Assembly (NCBI RefSeq): GCF_016785095.1
Contig: NZ_JAEKJB010000008.1
Location: forward strand, 558,001-622,000
Origin: Alloalcanivorax marinus
Lineage (GTDB): Bacteria; Pseudomonadota; Gammaproteobacteria; Pseudomonadales; Alcanivoracaceae
Length of the DNA: 64,000 nt
Reading direction: 5' to 3'
In this document: positions 24,491 through 33,588 of the stretch, one piece after another
Layout of the letters: every line of letters begins with the position of its first letter
Numbering within the stretch: position 1 is the stretch's first letter
Program-made: the position numbers and the translations under genes
The notes under the pieces: model-generated
The model's input: only the letters and a program-made list of their open reading frames with translations
Databases searched by the model: none
Told to the model about the DNA's origin: nothing

Positions 24491-24517
24491 ATTATAAATT
24501 CATATCTTTTAATTCAA
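24491..24517 (-). promoter_or_regulatory. Possible promoter for tctABC
   Basis: In an unusually AT-rich stretch the minus strand reads TTGAAT (24512-24517) and TATAAT (24491-24496) with 15 bases between. The spacer is shorter than ideal, but no other promoter-like stretch lies between the amidase stop and tctA. Confidence 0.35.
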
Positions 24518-24537
24518 AAAAAGAATAAGTCGCCAGC

Positions 24538-26022
24538 CTAAACAGCCGGCCAGCGATCAAACCACGGTTTCGCTTTTTCCAGTTGCCCGGCCAGAGCCAG
24601 CAGCCGGCCTTCGTCGCCATGGGTGCCGACGAACTGCACGCCCATGGGCAGGCCGCTTTCGCACCAGTGCAGGGGCACCGACATGGCCGGCACGCCGGTG
24701 AAGTTGGCGAGCTGGGTGAAGGGCACGTACTTCATGTTTTCCCGGGCCATCTGTTCCACCAGCCCGGATTTCATCACCAGCTTGCTGGCGCGCAGCTTGA
24801 GGATCACCTTGAGGGCGTTTTGTTGCCAGGCCGGCGTGGCGGAGGCACCGATGGCCGCCGGCTGCATGGCCAGGGTGGGAGTGAGCCAGAAATCATAGCG
24901 GTCATGGAAGTCCGCCAGTTGCTGGGAGTAGAGCTGGCCGCGCTGGTAGAAGCCCAGGTAGTCGTCGGCACTGGTGGCGTGGCCGAAGGCGGCCATGGCC
25001 AGCGTATCCAGCTCGAAGCCCTCGTCACCACAGCCGGTGAGCTGCTTGACCCGGGCCACCTCGGAGGCGCACTTGGTGAACCAGATGCCCAGCCAGTCCA
25101 TGCTCATGGCCATCATGTCGAGGGATGGCGCCGCCTCCTCCACGTGGTGGCCCAGGCTTTCCAGCAGACGGGCGGTGTCCTCCACCGCCTTGACCGCCTC
25201 CGGGTCCACCGGGGTGCCGATGGGCGAGGTCAGGGAGAAACCGATTTTCAGCGGCGCCGGGTCGCGCTCCAGTTCGCTGAGATAGGACCGTTGCGGCGGC
25301 GCGATGTGGAACAGACTGCCGTGCTCATCGCCGTGGGTGGCGTCCAGCAGAGCGGCGGAATCACGCACCGAGCGGCTCACCACATGGTTCACGGAAATGC
25401 CGTGCAGGGCTTCCACGAATTCCGGGCCCCAGGGGGTGCGCCCACGGCCGGGCTTGAGCCCGAACAGGCCGCAGCAGGCGGCGGGAATGCGGATGCTGCC
25501 GCCGCCATCGTTGGCCCCGGCGAAGGGCACCACGCCGGCGGCGGTGAGCGCCGCCGAGCCGCCGGAGGAACCACCCGGCGTATGGTCCGTGTTCCAGGGG
25601 TTGCGGCTGGCGCCGAAGGACTCCGGCTCGGTGACGCCCTTGGAGCCGAACTCCGGGGTATTGGTGCGCCCGAACGGTACCGCCCCGGCGGCCTTCCAGC
25701 GGCGCACCAGTTCCGAATCCCGGGGGGCGCGGAAATCCTGCTCCTTGAGCGCCTTGTTGCCGCTGTAAGCCGGCGCGCCGCCGATCTCCTGGAACAGATC
25801 CTTGACCAGCATGGGCACGCCGGCGAAGGAGCCTTCCAGGGGCTCGCCGGCACGCCGCCGGGCCTCTTCGTAAAGCGGGATGATCAGTCCGTTGAGCTTG
25901 GGATTCACCGCTTCCGCGCGCTGGATCGCCACCTCCAGCACTTCCTCGGCGGTGACCTCCCCCTTGGCCACCAACTCCGCCAACCCCAGACCGTCGTGGC
26001 GCCGGTATTCTTCAAAATTCAT
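24538..26022 (-). CDS. Amidase-signature family hydrolase
   Basis: The 494-residue enzyme has the Ser-cisSer-Lys triad: Lys74 (MLVKDL), Ser152 in PGGSSGGSA and Ser176 in GGGSIRIPAA. The family hydrolyses amides, carbamates or transfers ammonia (GatA). The lack of gatB/gatC here and the presence of a housekeeping-type REP flank suggest a free amidase of unknown substrate. It lies upstream of tctA on the same strand, 221 bases away with a possible terminator between, so its link to the transporter is uncertain. Confidence 0.9.
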   Translation of the reverse strand: MNFEEYRRHDGLGLAELVAKGEVTAEEVLEVAIQRAEAVNPKLNGLIIPLYEEARRRAGEPLEGSFAGVPMLVKDLFQEIGGAPAYSGNKALKEQDFRAPRDSELVRRWKAAGAVPFGRTNTPEFGSKGVTEPESFGASRNPWNTDHTPGGSSGGSAALTAAGVVPFAGANDGGGSIRIPAACCGLFGLKPGRGRTPWGPEFVEALHGISVNHVVSRSVRDSAALLDATHGDEHGSLFHIAPPQRSYLSELERDPAPLKIGFSLTSPIGTPVDPEAVKAVEDTARLLESLGHHVEEAAPSLDMMAMSMDWLGIWFTKCASEVARVKQLTGCGDEGFELDTLAMAAFGHATSADDYLGFYQRGQLYSQQLADFHDRYDFWLTPTLAMQPAAIGASATPAWQQNALKVILKLRASKLVMKSGLVEQMARENMKYVPFTQLANFTGVPAMSVPLHWCESGLPMGVQFVGTHGDEGRLLALAGQLEKAKPWFDRWPAV

Positions 26023-26041
26023 GATGGTATCCTTGTTGTTT

Positions 26042-26059
26042 GTAGGAGCGCGCTCCTAC
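26042..26059. repeat. Short REP-like palindrome
   Basis: GTAGGAGCGCGCTCCTAC is an 18-bp perfect palindrome with no loop, made from the outer ends of the REP element (GTAGGAGCG and CGCTCCTAC). It sits between divergent genes. Confidence 0.7.
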
Positions 26060-26102
26060 GGTGCCACAATCTCCCCACGAAGCACATTAGCCCGGAGGCC
26101 CC

Positions 26103-27113
26103 ATGAAAGCAGTCGGCTTCAACCAACCCCGCGCCATCGAGGACGTGCACGCCCTGGAAGACATCGAGCTGGACCAGCCGCGACCCGGCCCCCGGGACCT
26201 GCTGGTGGCGGTGGAGGCGGTGTCGGTGAACCCGGTGGACACCAAGGTACGCCAACGCCCCCTGGCGGAAAAAGACTACAAGGTGCTGGGCTACGACGCC
26301 GCCGGGCGCGTCGAGGCGGTGGGCTCGGAAGTACGCGGCTTTCTGCCCGGCGACCGGGTCTGGTACGCCGGCGCCATGCAACGCCAGGGCTCCAACGCCC
26401 AGTACCAGTGCGTGGACGAGCGCATCGTCGCCAAGGCGCCGGAAGGCATCGGCCTGCAGGAGGCCGCCGCTCTGCCGCTGACCACCCTGACCGCCTGGGA
26501 AGCCCTGGAAGACCAGCTCGGCCTCACCCCGCAAAACGCCAAGGGCAAAACCCTGCTGATCGTTGGCGGCGCCGGCGGTGTCGGTTCCATCGCCACGCAA
26601 CTGGCGGCGCGCCATTTCGGCATGACGGTGATCGCCACCGCCGGCCGCGAACGCTCCGCCGAATGGTGTCGGGCCATGGGCGCCCACCACACCATCGACT
26701 ACCGCCAGGGCCTGGTGGCGCCACTCAAGGAACTGGGCATCGAGCAGGTGGACGCCATTCTGCTGGCCCAGGAACCGGACGGTTACTGGAACGACGTCTG
26801 TCAGCTGGTGGCGCCGCTGGGCGGCATCGTTTCCATCGTCGACGCCCGAGGGCCGCTGGACACCAACCCGCTGAAGCCCAAGAGCGCCCGCTTCGCCTGG
26901 GAGTTCATGTTCACCCGCGCCCTGTTCGGCGTGGACATGGAGCGCCAGGGCCGCATCCTCGCCGAGGCCGCCCGGCTGATGGAAACAGGCGTGCTGGAAA
27001 CCACCCTTTCCGAAAGCCTGGGCACCATCAACGCGGACAACCTCAAGGAAGCCCACCGCCGCCTGGAAGGCGGCGCCACCATCGGCAAGCTGGTGCTGGC
27101 CGGCTGGAGCTGA
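26103..27113 (+). CDS. Zinc-independent alcohol dehydrogenase/quinone oxidoreductase family protein
   Basis: The 336-residue MDR-type enzyme has a GroES-like N-terminal domain (SVNPVDTKVR, VLGYDAAGRVEAVG) and a Rossmann domain with the NADPH loop VGGAGGVGSIATQL near residue 155. No catalytic zinc cysteines are present, so it belongs with quinone oxidoreductases or zeta-crystallin-like ZADH proteins. It probably reduces quinones or enones with NADPH. SD GGAGG lies four bases before the ATG. It is convergent with the YdjM-like gene. Confidence 0.9.
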   Translation: MKAVGFNQPRAIEDVHALEDIELDQPRPGPRDLLVAVEAVSVNPVDTKVRQRPLAEKDYKVLGYDAAGRVEAVGSEVRGFLPGDRVWYAGAMQRQGSNAQYQCVDERIVAKAPEGIGLQEAAALPLTTLTAWEALEDQLGLTPQNAKGKTLLIVGGAGGVGSIATQLAARHFGMTVIATAGRERSAEWCRAMGAHHTIDYRQGLVAPLKELGIEQVDAILLAQEPDGYWNDVCQLVAPLGGIVSIVDARGPLDTNPLKPKSARFAWEFMFTRALFGVDMERQGRILAEAARLMETGVLETTLSESLGTINADNLKEAHRRLEGGATIGKLVLAGWS

Positions 27114-27116
27114 CCG

Positions 27117-28148
27117 CTAGCGGCAGGCGGCGACGCTGTCGCCAGCGGTCTGCGAGCGCAGGCACAGCACCGGCGCCAGAGCGAAGGTGCGCCGCCATAG
27201 CGCCGGCCAGGCCTCCTCGTTGACCATCGGCCGGGGCAACCGGCTGCTGGTGAGGGGTTGCCAACCGTCCAGCCCCTGGTCCGCGATCACGAACTGAAAC
27301 GGATGGGCGCCCGGCACGCCCAGGCGCACGTCGGTGACCACCAGGCGGTCGCCATCGCGACGGTAATCCAGAAACCCACCGGTGAACCAGGCCAGGCGAC
27401 GCCCGTCCGTCAATTGCTCGGCCTGGGCCTGCAAACCCGGATCGCGGGGAAAGACCTCCACATAAAGAGGCTGGTCGCCGTCGAACACCCCGGTGACCAT
27501 TTCCAGGCGACGATCCGGTGCGACAGCGGTGGCACGCCACAGCAGGGTGGAAAACGGCATCGGCTGCACCATCAGCGGGGCGCCCTCAAGCCCCCGCTCC
27601 GCCAGGACGTTTTCCACCCGCCCGGTCATCCACTGCTGGGCCACCAGACTCCAGGCCAGATAGGCGCTGGACAACCCCAGCCCCACGGACAGCGCGGTGA
27701 GCGCCGGCGGCTTGATCAGCGCGATCAGCACCGCGATCAGTAACGGCAGGGTGTACAGCGGATCGATGATGAACACGCTGTTGAGCGCCACCGGCGCCCC
27801 CAGCGGCCACCAGAGCTGGGTGCCATAGGTGGTGAAGGCATCCAGCAACGGGTGGGTCAGCAGCACCAGGGTAGTAAACGCCCACCAACGGCCTAAACCA
27901 GGCGCCGGTTTCCAGCGGCTCAGCGCCCACGCCAGCAGCGTGGCCAGGGGCGCCAGCACCAGCAGTGAATGGCTGAAGCCACGGTGCTCGGAGAAGTTGG
28001 CCACCGCGTCGCCGTAATCGATCAGCACATCCAGGTCCGGCAGGGTGGCCAGCAGCGCGCCGCCGACAATGGCGCCACGGCCAAGCCGGCTGCCCAGCAC
28101 CGCGCCACCCAGGGCGCCGCCGAGCGCCGCCTGCGTCAAAGAATCCAT
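27117..28148 (-). CDS. YdjM-like membrane-bound metal-dependent hydrolase
   Basis: The 343-residue protein begins MDSLTQAALGGALGGAVLGS. It contains LPDLDVLIDYGD and SEHRGFSHSLLVLA, the Asp and His motifs of the YdjM/DUF457 family, followed by at least four further transmembrane helices. The C-terminal third (from about residue 210) is a predicted soluble domain. The family is annotated as metal-dependent hydrolase and its substrate is not known to me. A longer frame to 28217 lacks a ribosome-binding site; the chosen ATG is followed by the family's usual start. Confidence 0.88.
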   Translation of the reverse strand: MDSLTQAALGGALGGAVLGSRLGRGAIVGGALLATLPDLDVLIDYGDAVANFSEHRGFSHSLLVLAPLATLLAWALSRWKPAPGLGRWWAFTTLVLLTHPLLDAFTTYGTQLWWPLGAPVALNSVFIIDPLYTLPLLIAVLIALIKPPALTALSVGLGLSSAYLAWSLVAQQWMTGRVENVLAERGLEGAPLMVQPMPFSTLLWRATAVAPDRRLEMVTGVFDGDQPLYVEVFPRDPGLQAQAEQLTDGRRLAWFTGGFLDYRRDGDRLVVTDVRLGVPGAHPFQFVIADQGLDGWQPLTSSRLPRPMVNEEAWPALWRRTFALAPVLCLRSQTAGDSVAACR

Positions 28149-28408
28149 GTACTGCTCCAGAAAAAGCGCGAGAAAGAAGAATAGCGGACCCAAATCACAC
28201 CCATAGAAGGTGTTCATACCATGGGAGCCGGCGCGCCAACTGTTTGAATATTATTGTAAAAACAAAGTTCCGCGGGGAACTTCGGCGATTTTTCATGATG
28301 CCGGGCGCTTGCTTCCGTGAAACGAGCGTCAAAGAATGGTCCCAGGGCAGCCATGCTGACGCCCGTGACACCCATGCAGTCTTCAATCAACCCTGAAGGA
28401 GATGCTGT

Positions 28409-29569
28409 ATGCTCGGTTCACGCAGCCGCGACGACGCCCCCCGCACCGGGTCGCGCGCCATCGACGACTTGATCGCCTCCGTTCTCGCCAACGCCGACAT
28501 TCAAATCAATGGCCGGCGCCCCTGGGACATGCAGATTCACCACCCGGATACCCTGTCACGCATCGCCGCCCGGCGCTCGCTGGGACTGGGCGAATCCTAC
28601 ATGGACGGGTGGTGGGACTGCGATGCCCTGGACGAGTTCATCCACCGCATCCTGCGCGCCGGCGCCGAGGACCTGGGCAAGAACAAATGGACCCTCGCCC
28701 TGCAGTTGCTCGGCCACAACCTGCGCAACCGCCAGAGCCTGCGACGTTCACGCCAGGTGGCGGAACAGCATTACGATCTGGGTAACGATCTGTTCGAGAA
28801 AATGCTCGACCCGACCATGGCCTACAGCTGCGGCTACTGGAAGGATGCCACCACCCTGCACGAAGCCCAGGAAGCCAAACTGGATCTGATCTGCCGCAAG
28901 CTGGAGCTGGAACCGGGCATGACCCTGCTCGACATCGGCTGTGGCTGGGGCAGCCTGCTCGACCACGCCGCCCGCCACTATGGGGTGCGTGCCCTCGGCG
29001 TCACCGTCTCCACCGAGCAGGCGGAACTGGCCCGGCGGCGCTGCGCGGACCTGCCGGTGGAGGTGCTGCTCAAGGACTACCGCACGATCAGCGGCCAATA
29101 CGACCGGGTGGTGTCGGTGGGTATGTTCGAGCATGTCGGCCGCCGCAACTACCGGACCTTCATGGAAACCACCCGGCATCTGCTCAAGGACCGGGGCCTG
29201 ATGCTGCTGCACACCATCGGCAACAACGAAAGCACCAACAGCCACGACGCCTGGATCGACAAATACATCTTCCCAAACGGCGAGCTGCCCTCCATCAAAC
29301 AGATCGCCCGCCACGCGGAATACCGTTACGTGGTGGAGGACGTGCACAGTTTCGGCCCGGACTACGCGCGTACCCTGAAAGCCTGGGACGCCAACTTCCT
29401 GGCCCATTGGCCGGAGCTCAAGGGCCGCTATGACGAACGTTTCCAACGCATGTGGCACTACTATCTGAACCTGTGCGCCGGCGCCTTCCGGGCCCGTACC
29501 ATCCAGCTCTGGCAATGGGTGTTCTCCAAGCCCGGGCACCGTGTCCATGCTTACCGGTCACCGCGTTGA
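28409..29569 (+). CDS. cfa: Cyclopropane-fatty-acyl-phospholipid synthase
   Basis: The 386-residue enzyme adds a methylene from SAM across cis double bonds of membrane phospholipid acyl chains. It shows SAM motif LLDIGCGWGSL near residue 172, the bicarbonate/active-site stretch SVGMFEHVGRRNY near 232, and catalytic-region Cys356 in NLCAGAFRART. The start has AAGGAG at 28396-28401. Cfa protects membranes in stationary phase and under acid or solvent stress. It is transcribed alone, with a 260-base upstream gap in which I see no gene. Confidence 0.95.
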   Translation: MLGSRSRDDAPRTGSRAIDDLIASVLANADIQINGRRPWDMQIHHPDTLSRIAARRSLGLGESYMDGWWDCDALDEFIHRILRAGAEDLGKNKWTLALQLLGHNLRNRQSLRRSRQVAEQHYDLGNDLFEKMLDPTMAYSCGYWKDATTLHEAQEAKLDLICRKLELEPGMTLLDIGCGWGSLLDHAARHYGVRALGVTVSTEQAELARRRCADLPVEVLLKDYRTISGQYDRVVSVGMFEHVGRRNYRTFMETTRHLLKDRGLMLLHTIGNNESTNSHDAWIDKYIFPNGELPSIKQIARHAEYRYVVEDVHSFGPDYARTLKAWDANFLAHWPELKGRYDERFQRMWHYYLNLCAGAFRARTIQLWQWVFSKPGHRVHAYRSPR

Positions 29570-29623
29570 TCCAGGCCCCTGGCGCGGGGCCGCGCGGCGG
29601 TGGCATAATGCCGCAAACGGATC

Positions 29624-29642
29624 ACGAATCATTCTCAATCAC
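29624..29642. promoter_or_regulatory. Putative Fur box
   Basis: ACGAATCATTCTCAATCAC reads on the minus strand as TGATTGAGAATGATTCGT, with one strong half-site (TGAGAAT, six of seven to TGATAAT) and a weaker inverse half. It is 33 bases upstream of a FecI-type gene, where Fur control is expected. Confidence 0.5.
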
Positions 29643-29674
29643 GATGGCCGGCCCCTTGGGGCGGGCGCCACCCC

Positions 29675-30829
29675 ATGCAGGCCGACGACCTCTTTCAACA
29701 GCACGCCCGGGAACTCAATGGCTACCTGTGCCGACGCCTGGAATCGCCGGAACAGGCCGCCGATCTGTGCCATGAGGTGTATTTGCGTCTGCGCCGGCTG
29801 GAGGGCCAGCAGGAGACGCCACGCAATCCCCGTGCCTTCGTGTTCCGCATCGCCCGCAACCTGCTGATCGACCATCTCCGCCAGCAACGCCGCCGCCCCA
29901 CCACCGTGGCCCTCACCGACCCTGGTCTGAGCCTGGAAAGCGACACCCCGACACCGGAATCCGCCGCCCGCAGCGCCCAGGCGGTGGACGGCCTCAACAA
30001 CGCCCTGGCGGATCTTCCCGAGCACCAGCGCCAGGCACTGCTATGGAACCGGCTGGATGGCGTCAGCCAGCGCGAAATCGGCCAGCGACTGGGGGTATCC
30101 GAACGCATGGCGGGCAAGTACATCGCCCGCGCCCTGGCCCATTGCCGCGCCCTGCTGGCGGCGGTGGCGGTGCTGCTCGTGGTGGCCGCCGGCCTGCCCT
30201 GGTCGGTGTGGAACGCGGACGCGCGCACCGGCGCCGGCGAGCAGCGCACCCTGACCCTGGCGGATGGCAGCCGGGTGACCCTGAACGGTCGCAGCGCCAT
30301 CAACATCGACGTCACCGGCGACCATCGCCGGGTGGAAGTGGTGCGTGGCGAAGCCCTGTTCCAGGTGGCCAGGGACAAGGCCCACCCGTTCCTGGTGCGC
30401 GCCGGCGACGCCCGGGTACGGGTCACCGGCACCCGCTTCGAGGTGCGCCACCGGGATGGCGCGGTGCGCCTTACCGTGGCCGAGGGCAGCGTGGTGGCCG
30501 GCGATGGGCGCCGCCAGCGGCATCTCACCGCCGACCAGCAAGTACACTGGCGCGACGGCCACATCGGCCAGGTGACGGCGGTGGACGCCGACGCCGTGCT
30601 GGCCTGGGCGCGGGGGCGACTGGTGTTCCGCGACCGCCCCCTGGGCGAGTTGCTCGGCGATCTACGGCCCTACCATCCGGACCGGCTGGTCCTGCTCAAC
30701 GAAGATCTCTCCGGACGGCGGGTAAGCGGTACCTTCTCCACCGACCAGCCCGAGGCGGTGCTGAGCGCCCTCACCCAGACCCTGCCGGTACGGGCGCTGA
30801 AGCTGCCCGGCGTGGTGGTGCTGTATTAA
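29675..30829 (+). CDS. Hybrid ECF sigma factor / FecR anti-sigma protein
   Basis: One 384-residue frame joins two normally separate proteins. Residues 5-72 form sigma region 2 (LFQQHARELNGYL, NPRAFVFRIARNLLIDHL). Residues 103-158 form region 4 (ALADLPEHQRQALL, SQREIGQRLGVSERM). Residues 162-179 are a transmembrane helix (AAVAVLLVVAAGLPWSVW), and residues 188-384 are a FecR periplasmic domain ending in the receptor-facing part (PLGELLGDLRPYHPDRLVLL). The usual FecR N-terminal cytoplasmic anti-sigma segment (DUF4880) is missing. Hybrids of this kind are known, such as IutY of Pseudomonas putida. In that scheme ligand at the receptor triggers proteolysis that frees the sigma domain. The receptor gene follows. 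It may also be a fusion by deletion. Confidence 0.9.
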   Translation: MQADDLFQQHARELNGYLCRRLESPEQAADLCHEVYLRLRRLEGQQETPRNPRAFVFRIARNLLIDHLRQQRRRPTTVALTDPGLSLESDTPTPESAARSAQAVDGLNNALADLPEHQRQALLWNRLDGVSQREIGQRLGVSERMAGKYIARALAHCRALLAAVAVLLVVAAGLPWSVWNADARTGAGEQRTLTLADGSRVTLNGRSAINIDVTGDHRRVEVVRGEALFQVARDKAHPFLVRAGDARVRVTGTRFEVRHRDGAVRLTVAEGSVVAGDGRRQRHLTADQQVHWRDGHIGQVTAVDADAVLAWARGRLVFRDRPLGELLGDLRPYHPDRLVLLNEDLSGRRVSGTFSTDQPEAVLSALTQTLPVRALKLPGVVVLY

Positions 30830-30941
30830 ACGAAAAAAAATTCTTCTTGGGGTTCAGAAATGGAAGCCGCCATCGTCTTCCTGGGTGCCTTTGTCGCGAA
30901 TGGTTTCTATTTGCATCGTTTTGAAAAAGGGTACCGACTCC

Positions 30942-33248
30942 ATGAAATCAATGAATTACCCCCGCCTGGCGCTGCTCGCCGCCGGGTTGATGCTGCTCGG
31001 CCCCGTCCGGGCGGCGCAGCTCGACATCCAGGCCCAGCCCCTGGATGCCGCCCTGGCGGAACTGGCCGAAGCCACCGGCGTGCAGCTGCTCTACAAAGCC
31101 GACATCACCCGGGACAAGCGGAGCCCGGCGCTGCGCGGTGACTACAGCGCGCCCCAGGCCCTGAGTCATCTACTGGCCGGTAGCGGCCTGCGCTACCAGG
31201 TCAACGACGACGGCAGCATCACCCTGGAACCGGCGCCGGTAACCGAAAGCACCCTGGCCCCGGTGGCGGTGAACGCCCAGGTAGCCACCAAGGTGGACAC
31301 GCCCACCCTGGAAACACCGCAATCGATCTCCGTGGTACGTCGCGGGCAGATCGAGGAACAGGGTTCGGACACCGTTCAGCAGGCCCTGCGCTATACCCCG
31401 GGCGTGTTCACCGACCAGATCGGCGCGTCCAAGCGCTATGACTATGTGTCGCTGCGTGGTTTCTCCGACGACAGCATCGACAACATCTATCTGGATGGCC
31501 TCAAGACCATGGGCGATGGGGGCACCTTCAGCTCCATGCAGATCGACCCCTATTTCCTGGAACGGGTGGAAATCGTCAAGGGCCCGACCTCGGTGCTGTA
31601 CGGTCGCGCCTCCCCCGGCGGCCTGGTCAACCTGACCAGCAAGAAACCGCTGTTCGAAACCCGCCAGGAACTGCGCTTCGGCGTCGGCACCAACAACTAT
31701 CGGGGCGCGGGCTTCGATTTCTCCGGCCCGGTCAATGACCGGGTCGCCTATCGGCTGGTGGGCCTGACCGACAAGGGCGACACCCAGTTCGATCATCTGG
31801 AACAGGAACGCCGGGCGATCATGCCCAGCCTGACCCTGGAACTGGGCGACAACACCCTGCTCGACCTGATGGCCTACTACCAGGACGATCCGCAAGGCGG
31901 CAGCCACAGCGGCGTGCCCGCCGAGGGCAGCCTGTACCGCCGCAACGGCCGCTATATCGACAACACCTTCTTCGAAGGCGAGCCGGACTACGAGCAGTTC
32001 GAGCGCACTCAGAAAATGCTCGGCTACCAGCTCCAGCACTTCATCGACGACACCTGGAGCCTGCGGCAGAATTTCCGCTACATCACCAGCGACGTGAAGC
32101 TGCAGCAGGTGTATTCCTACCAGTGGGTGGGCAACAGTGATCAGCTCAGCCGTTACTATTCCGGCGCCGATGAACAGCTCGATGCCTACACCGTGGACAA
32201 CCAGGCCCGCGCCGACTTCGCCACCGGCGATCTTCAACACACCCTGCTGATTGGCGCCGACTACCAGCACCGCGATGTGGACGCGGCCTGGAGCAGCGGA
32301 GCCTTCCCCGCCATCGACGCCTTCGATCCAGTGTACGGCGCGGCCCCCACCGCCATTGGCGACCCGGTGCCCCATGAGCGCAAACTGATCCAGACCGGCG
32401 TCTATCTTAGTGACCAGATCGCGCTGGACCGCTGGCGTTTCTCCCTGGGGGGCCGCTACGACTGGGTGCGTACCGCCAACGTCAATCAGGACACCGGTGC
32501 CCGCTCCAGCCAGGACGAGGAGCAGTTCAGCGGCCGGGCCGGCGTGCTCTACCGCCTGGACAACGGTCTCGCGCCCTATTTGAGCTACTCGGAGTCGTTC
32601 AACCCAAGCGTCTACACCGACCAGAACGGCGACCCGCTGAAGCCTACCGAAGGCACCCAGTACGAAACCGGCGTCAAGTATCAGCCCCGCGACGGCCGTG
32701 GCCTTTACACCCTGTCGCTGTTCCACATCGACCAGGAGAACCTGGCGATCCGTGAACCGCAGAACCCGTTCTATGTGCCGGTCGGTGAAATCCGCTCCCG
32801 GGGTGTGGAACTGGAAGCACAGACCCTGCTCACCGACCGCTTCCGGGTACAGGGCAGCTACACCTACACCGACATCGAATACAGCAAGGCGGAGCCCGGG
32901 ATCGAAGGCAACCGGGTCAACCAGGCTCCCCGCAACCAGGCCACCGCCTGGGGCCATTACCGCTTCGACCAGGGCCCCATGGCGGGCTTCGACCTGGGCG
33001 CCGGGGTACGCTACACCGAGGGCATTCAGGCGGACCGGGAGAATACTCGGGAAGTGCCGTCCTACACCCTGGTGGACGCGGCACTCGGTTATGACTTCAG
33101 CCATCTCGGTATCGACGGTCTGAGCGCCCGGGTCAACGCCAACAACCTGCTCGACAAGGAATACGTGGCGTCCTGCTATTCACTCAACTACTGCTACTTC
33201 GGCGCCGAGCGCAGTGTCATGGCCACCGTGACCTACCAGCTTCGCTGA
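30942..33248 (+). CDS. TonB-dependent siderophore receptor with STN signalling domain
   Basis: The 768-residue outer membrane protein has a signal peptide (ending PVRAAQ), an STN domain (LDIQAQPLDAALAELAEATG to about residue 80) that contacts a FecR-type protein, a plug (ETPQSISVVRRGQIEEQ, VEIVKGPTSVLYGRASPGG) and a 22-strand barrel ending TVTYQLR. It takes up a ferric siderophore and signals through the sigma/anti-sigma hybrid encoded just upstream (112-base gap). I chose ATG 30942; a second ATG at 30951 and in-frame codons up to 30885 are alternatives. The last residue is Arg, not the usual aromatic. Confidence 0.93.
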   Translation: MKSMNYPRLALLAAGLMLLGPVRAAQLDIQAQPLDAALAELAEATGVQLLYKADITRDKRSPALRGDYSAPQALSHLLAGSGLRYQVNDDGSITLEPAPVTESTLAPVAVNAQVATKVDTPTLETPQSISVVRRGQIEEQGSDTVQQALRYTPGVFTDQIGASKRYDYVSLRGFSDDSIDNIYLDGLKTMGDGGTFSSMQIDPYFLERVEIVKGPTSVLYGRASPGGLVNLTSKKPLFETRQELRFGVGTNNYRGAGFDFSGPVNDRVAYRLVGLTDKGDTQFDHLEQERRAIMPSLTLELGDNTLLDLMAYYQDDPQGGSHSGVPAEGSLYRRNGRYIDNTFFEGEPDYEQFERTQKMLGYQLQHFIDDTWSLRQNFRYITSDVKLQQVYSYQWVGNSDQLSRYYSGADEQLDAYTVDNQARADFATGDLQHTLLIGADYQHRDVDAAWSSGAFPAIDAFDPVYGAAPTAIGDPVPHERKLIQTGVYLSDQIALDRWRFSLGGRYDWVRTANVNQDTGARSSQDEEQFSGRAGVLYRLDNGLAPYLSYSESFNPSVYTDQNGDPLKPTEGTQYETGVKYQPRDGRGLYTLSLFHIDQENLAIREPQNPFYVPVGEIRSRGVELEAQTLLTDRFRVQGSYTYTDIEYSKAEPGIEGNRVNQAPRNQATAWGHYRFDQGPMAGFDLGAGVRYTEGIQADRENTREVPSYTLVDAALGYDFSHLGIDGLSARVNANNLLDKEYVASCYSLNYCYFGAERSVMATVTYQLR

Positions 33249-33268
33249 ACCGTCGAACCCGTCGACAA

Positions 33269-33300
33269 CCGGGTGTGGACGTGATCACGTCCACACCCGG
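33269..33300. repeat. 32-bp perfect palindrome after the receptor gene
   Basis: CCGGGTGTGGACGTGA is followed at once by its reverse complement, with no loop bases. It lies 21 bases after the receptor stop and could act as a terminator stem. The downstream T-run is weak (CTTTTAC at 33310), so a protein-binding site is an alternative. Confidence 0.6.
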
Positions 33301-33588
33301 CTTGCACAAGCTTTTACATCCCCCCTCTCGCGCATCGTTCCGCGATCACCAATGCTATCGATCGACGGCGGCGCCCGCGGGCACCGTCATGGGAAGGATC
33401 CCGGCCACGGCCAGGACGGCTACTAACAACATCGCCACGCAGACCCTACCGCGACGCAGAAACAGGCAAGAAAAGCCCAGCTTTGACCTACCGCCTCCGG
33501 CGGCGCGCCTTGCAGGATAGCGCTCCCGGATACCGGCACTCTCCTGGCGGCGGGATCCGACAAACCTATTTCCGTGGAACGGAGAACG
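33301..33588. other. Intergenic stretch before the LpxR-like gene, no clear gene
   Basis: About 290 bases between the palindrome and the next start. A minus-strand stretch ending 33355 could encode a 25-30 residue hydrophobic peptide (MLLVAVLAVAGILPMTVPAG), but there is no convincing ribosome-binding site or downstream partner. I find nothing else. Confidence 0.4.

Noticed and set aside
27043..27540. Long antisense and other-frame open frames over high-GC genes across the window
   Set aside because: High GC leaves many long shadow frames; they lack start signals and have Arg/Pro/Ala-rich composition, and the opposite-strand gene is well supported in each case.
33355..33441. Short hydrophobic minus-strand peptide near 33355
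   Set aside because: It looks like a signal peptide alone, with no mature part, weak SD and no neighbour that would need it.
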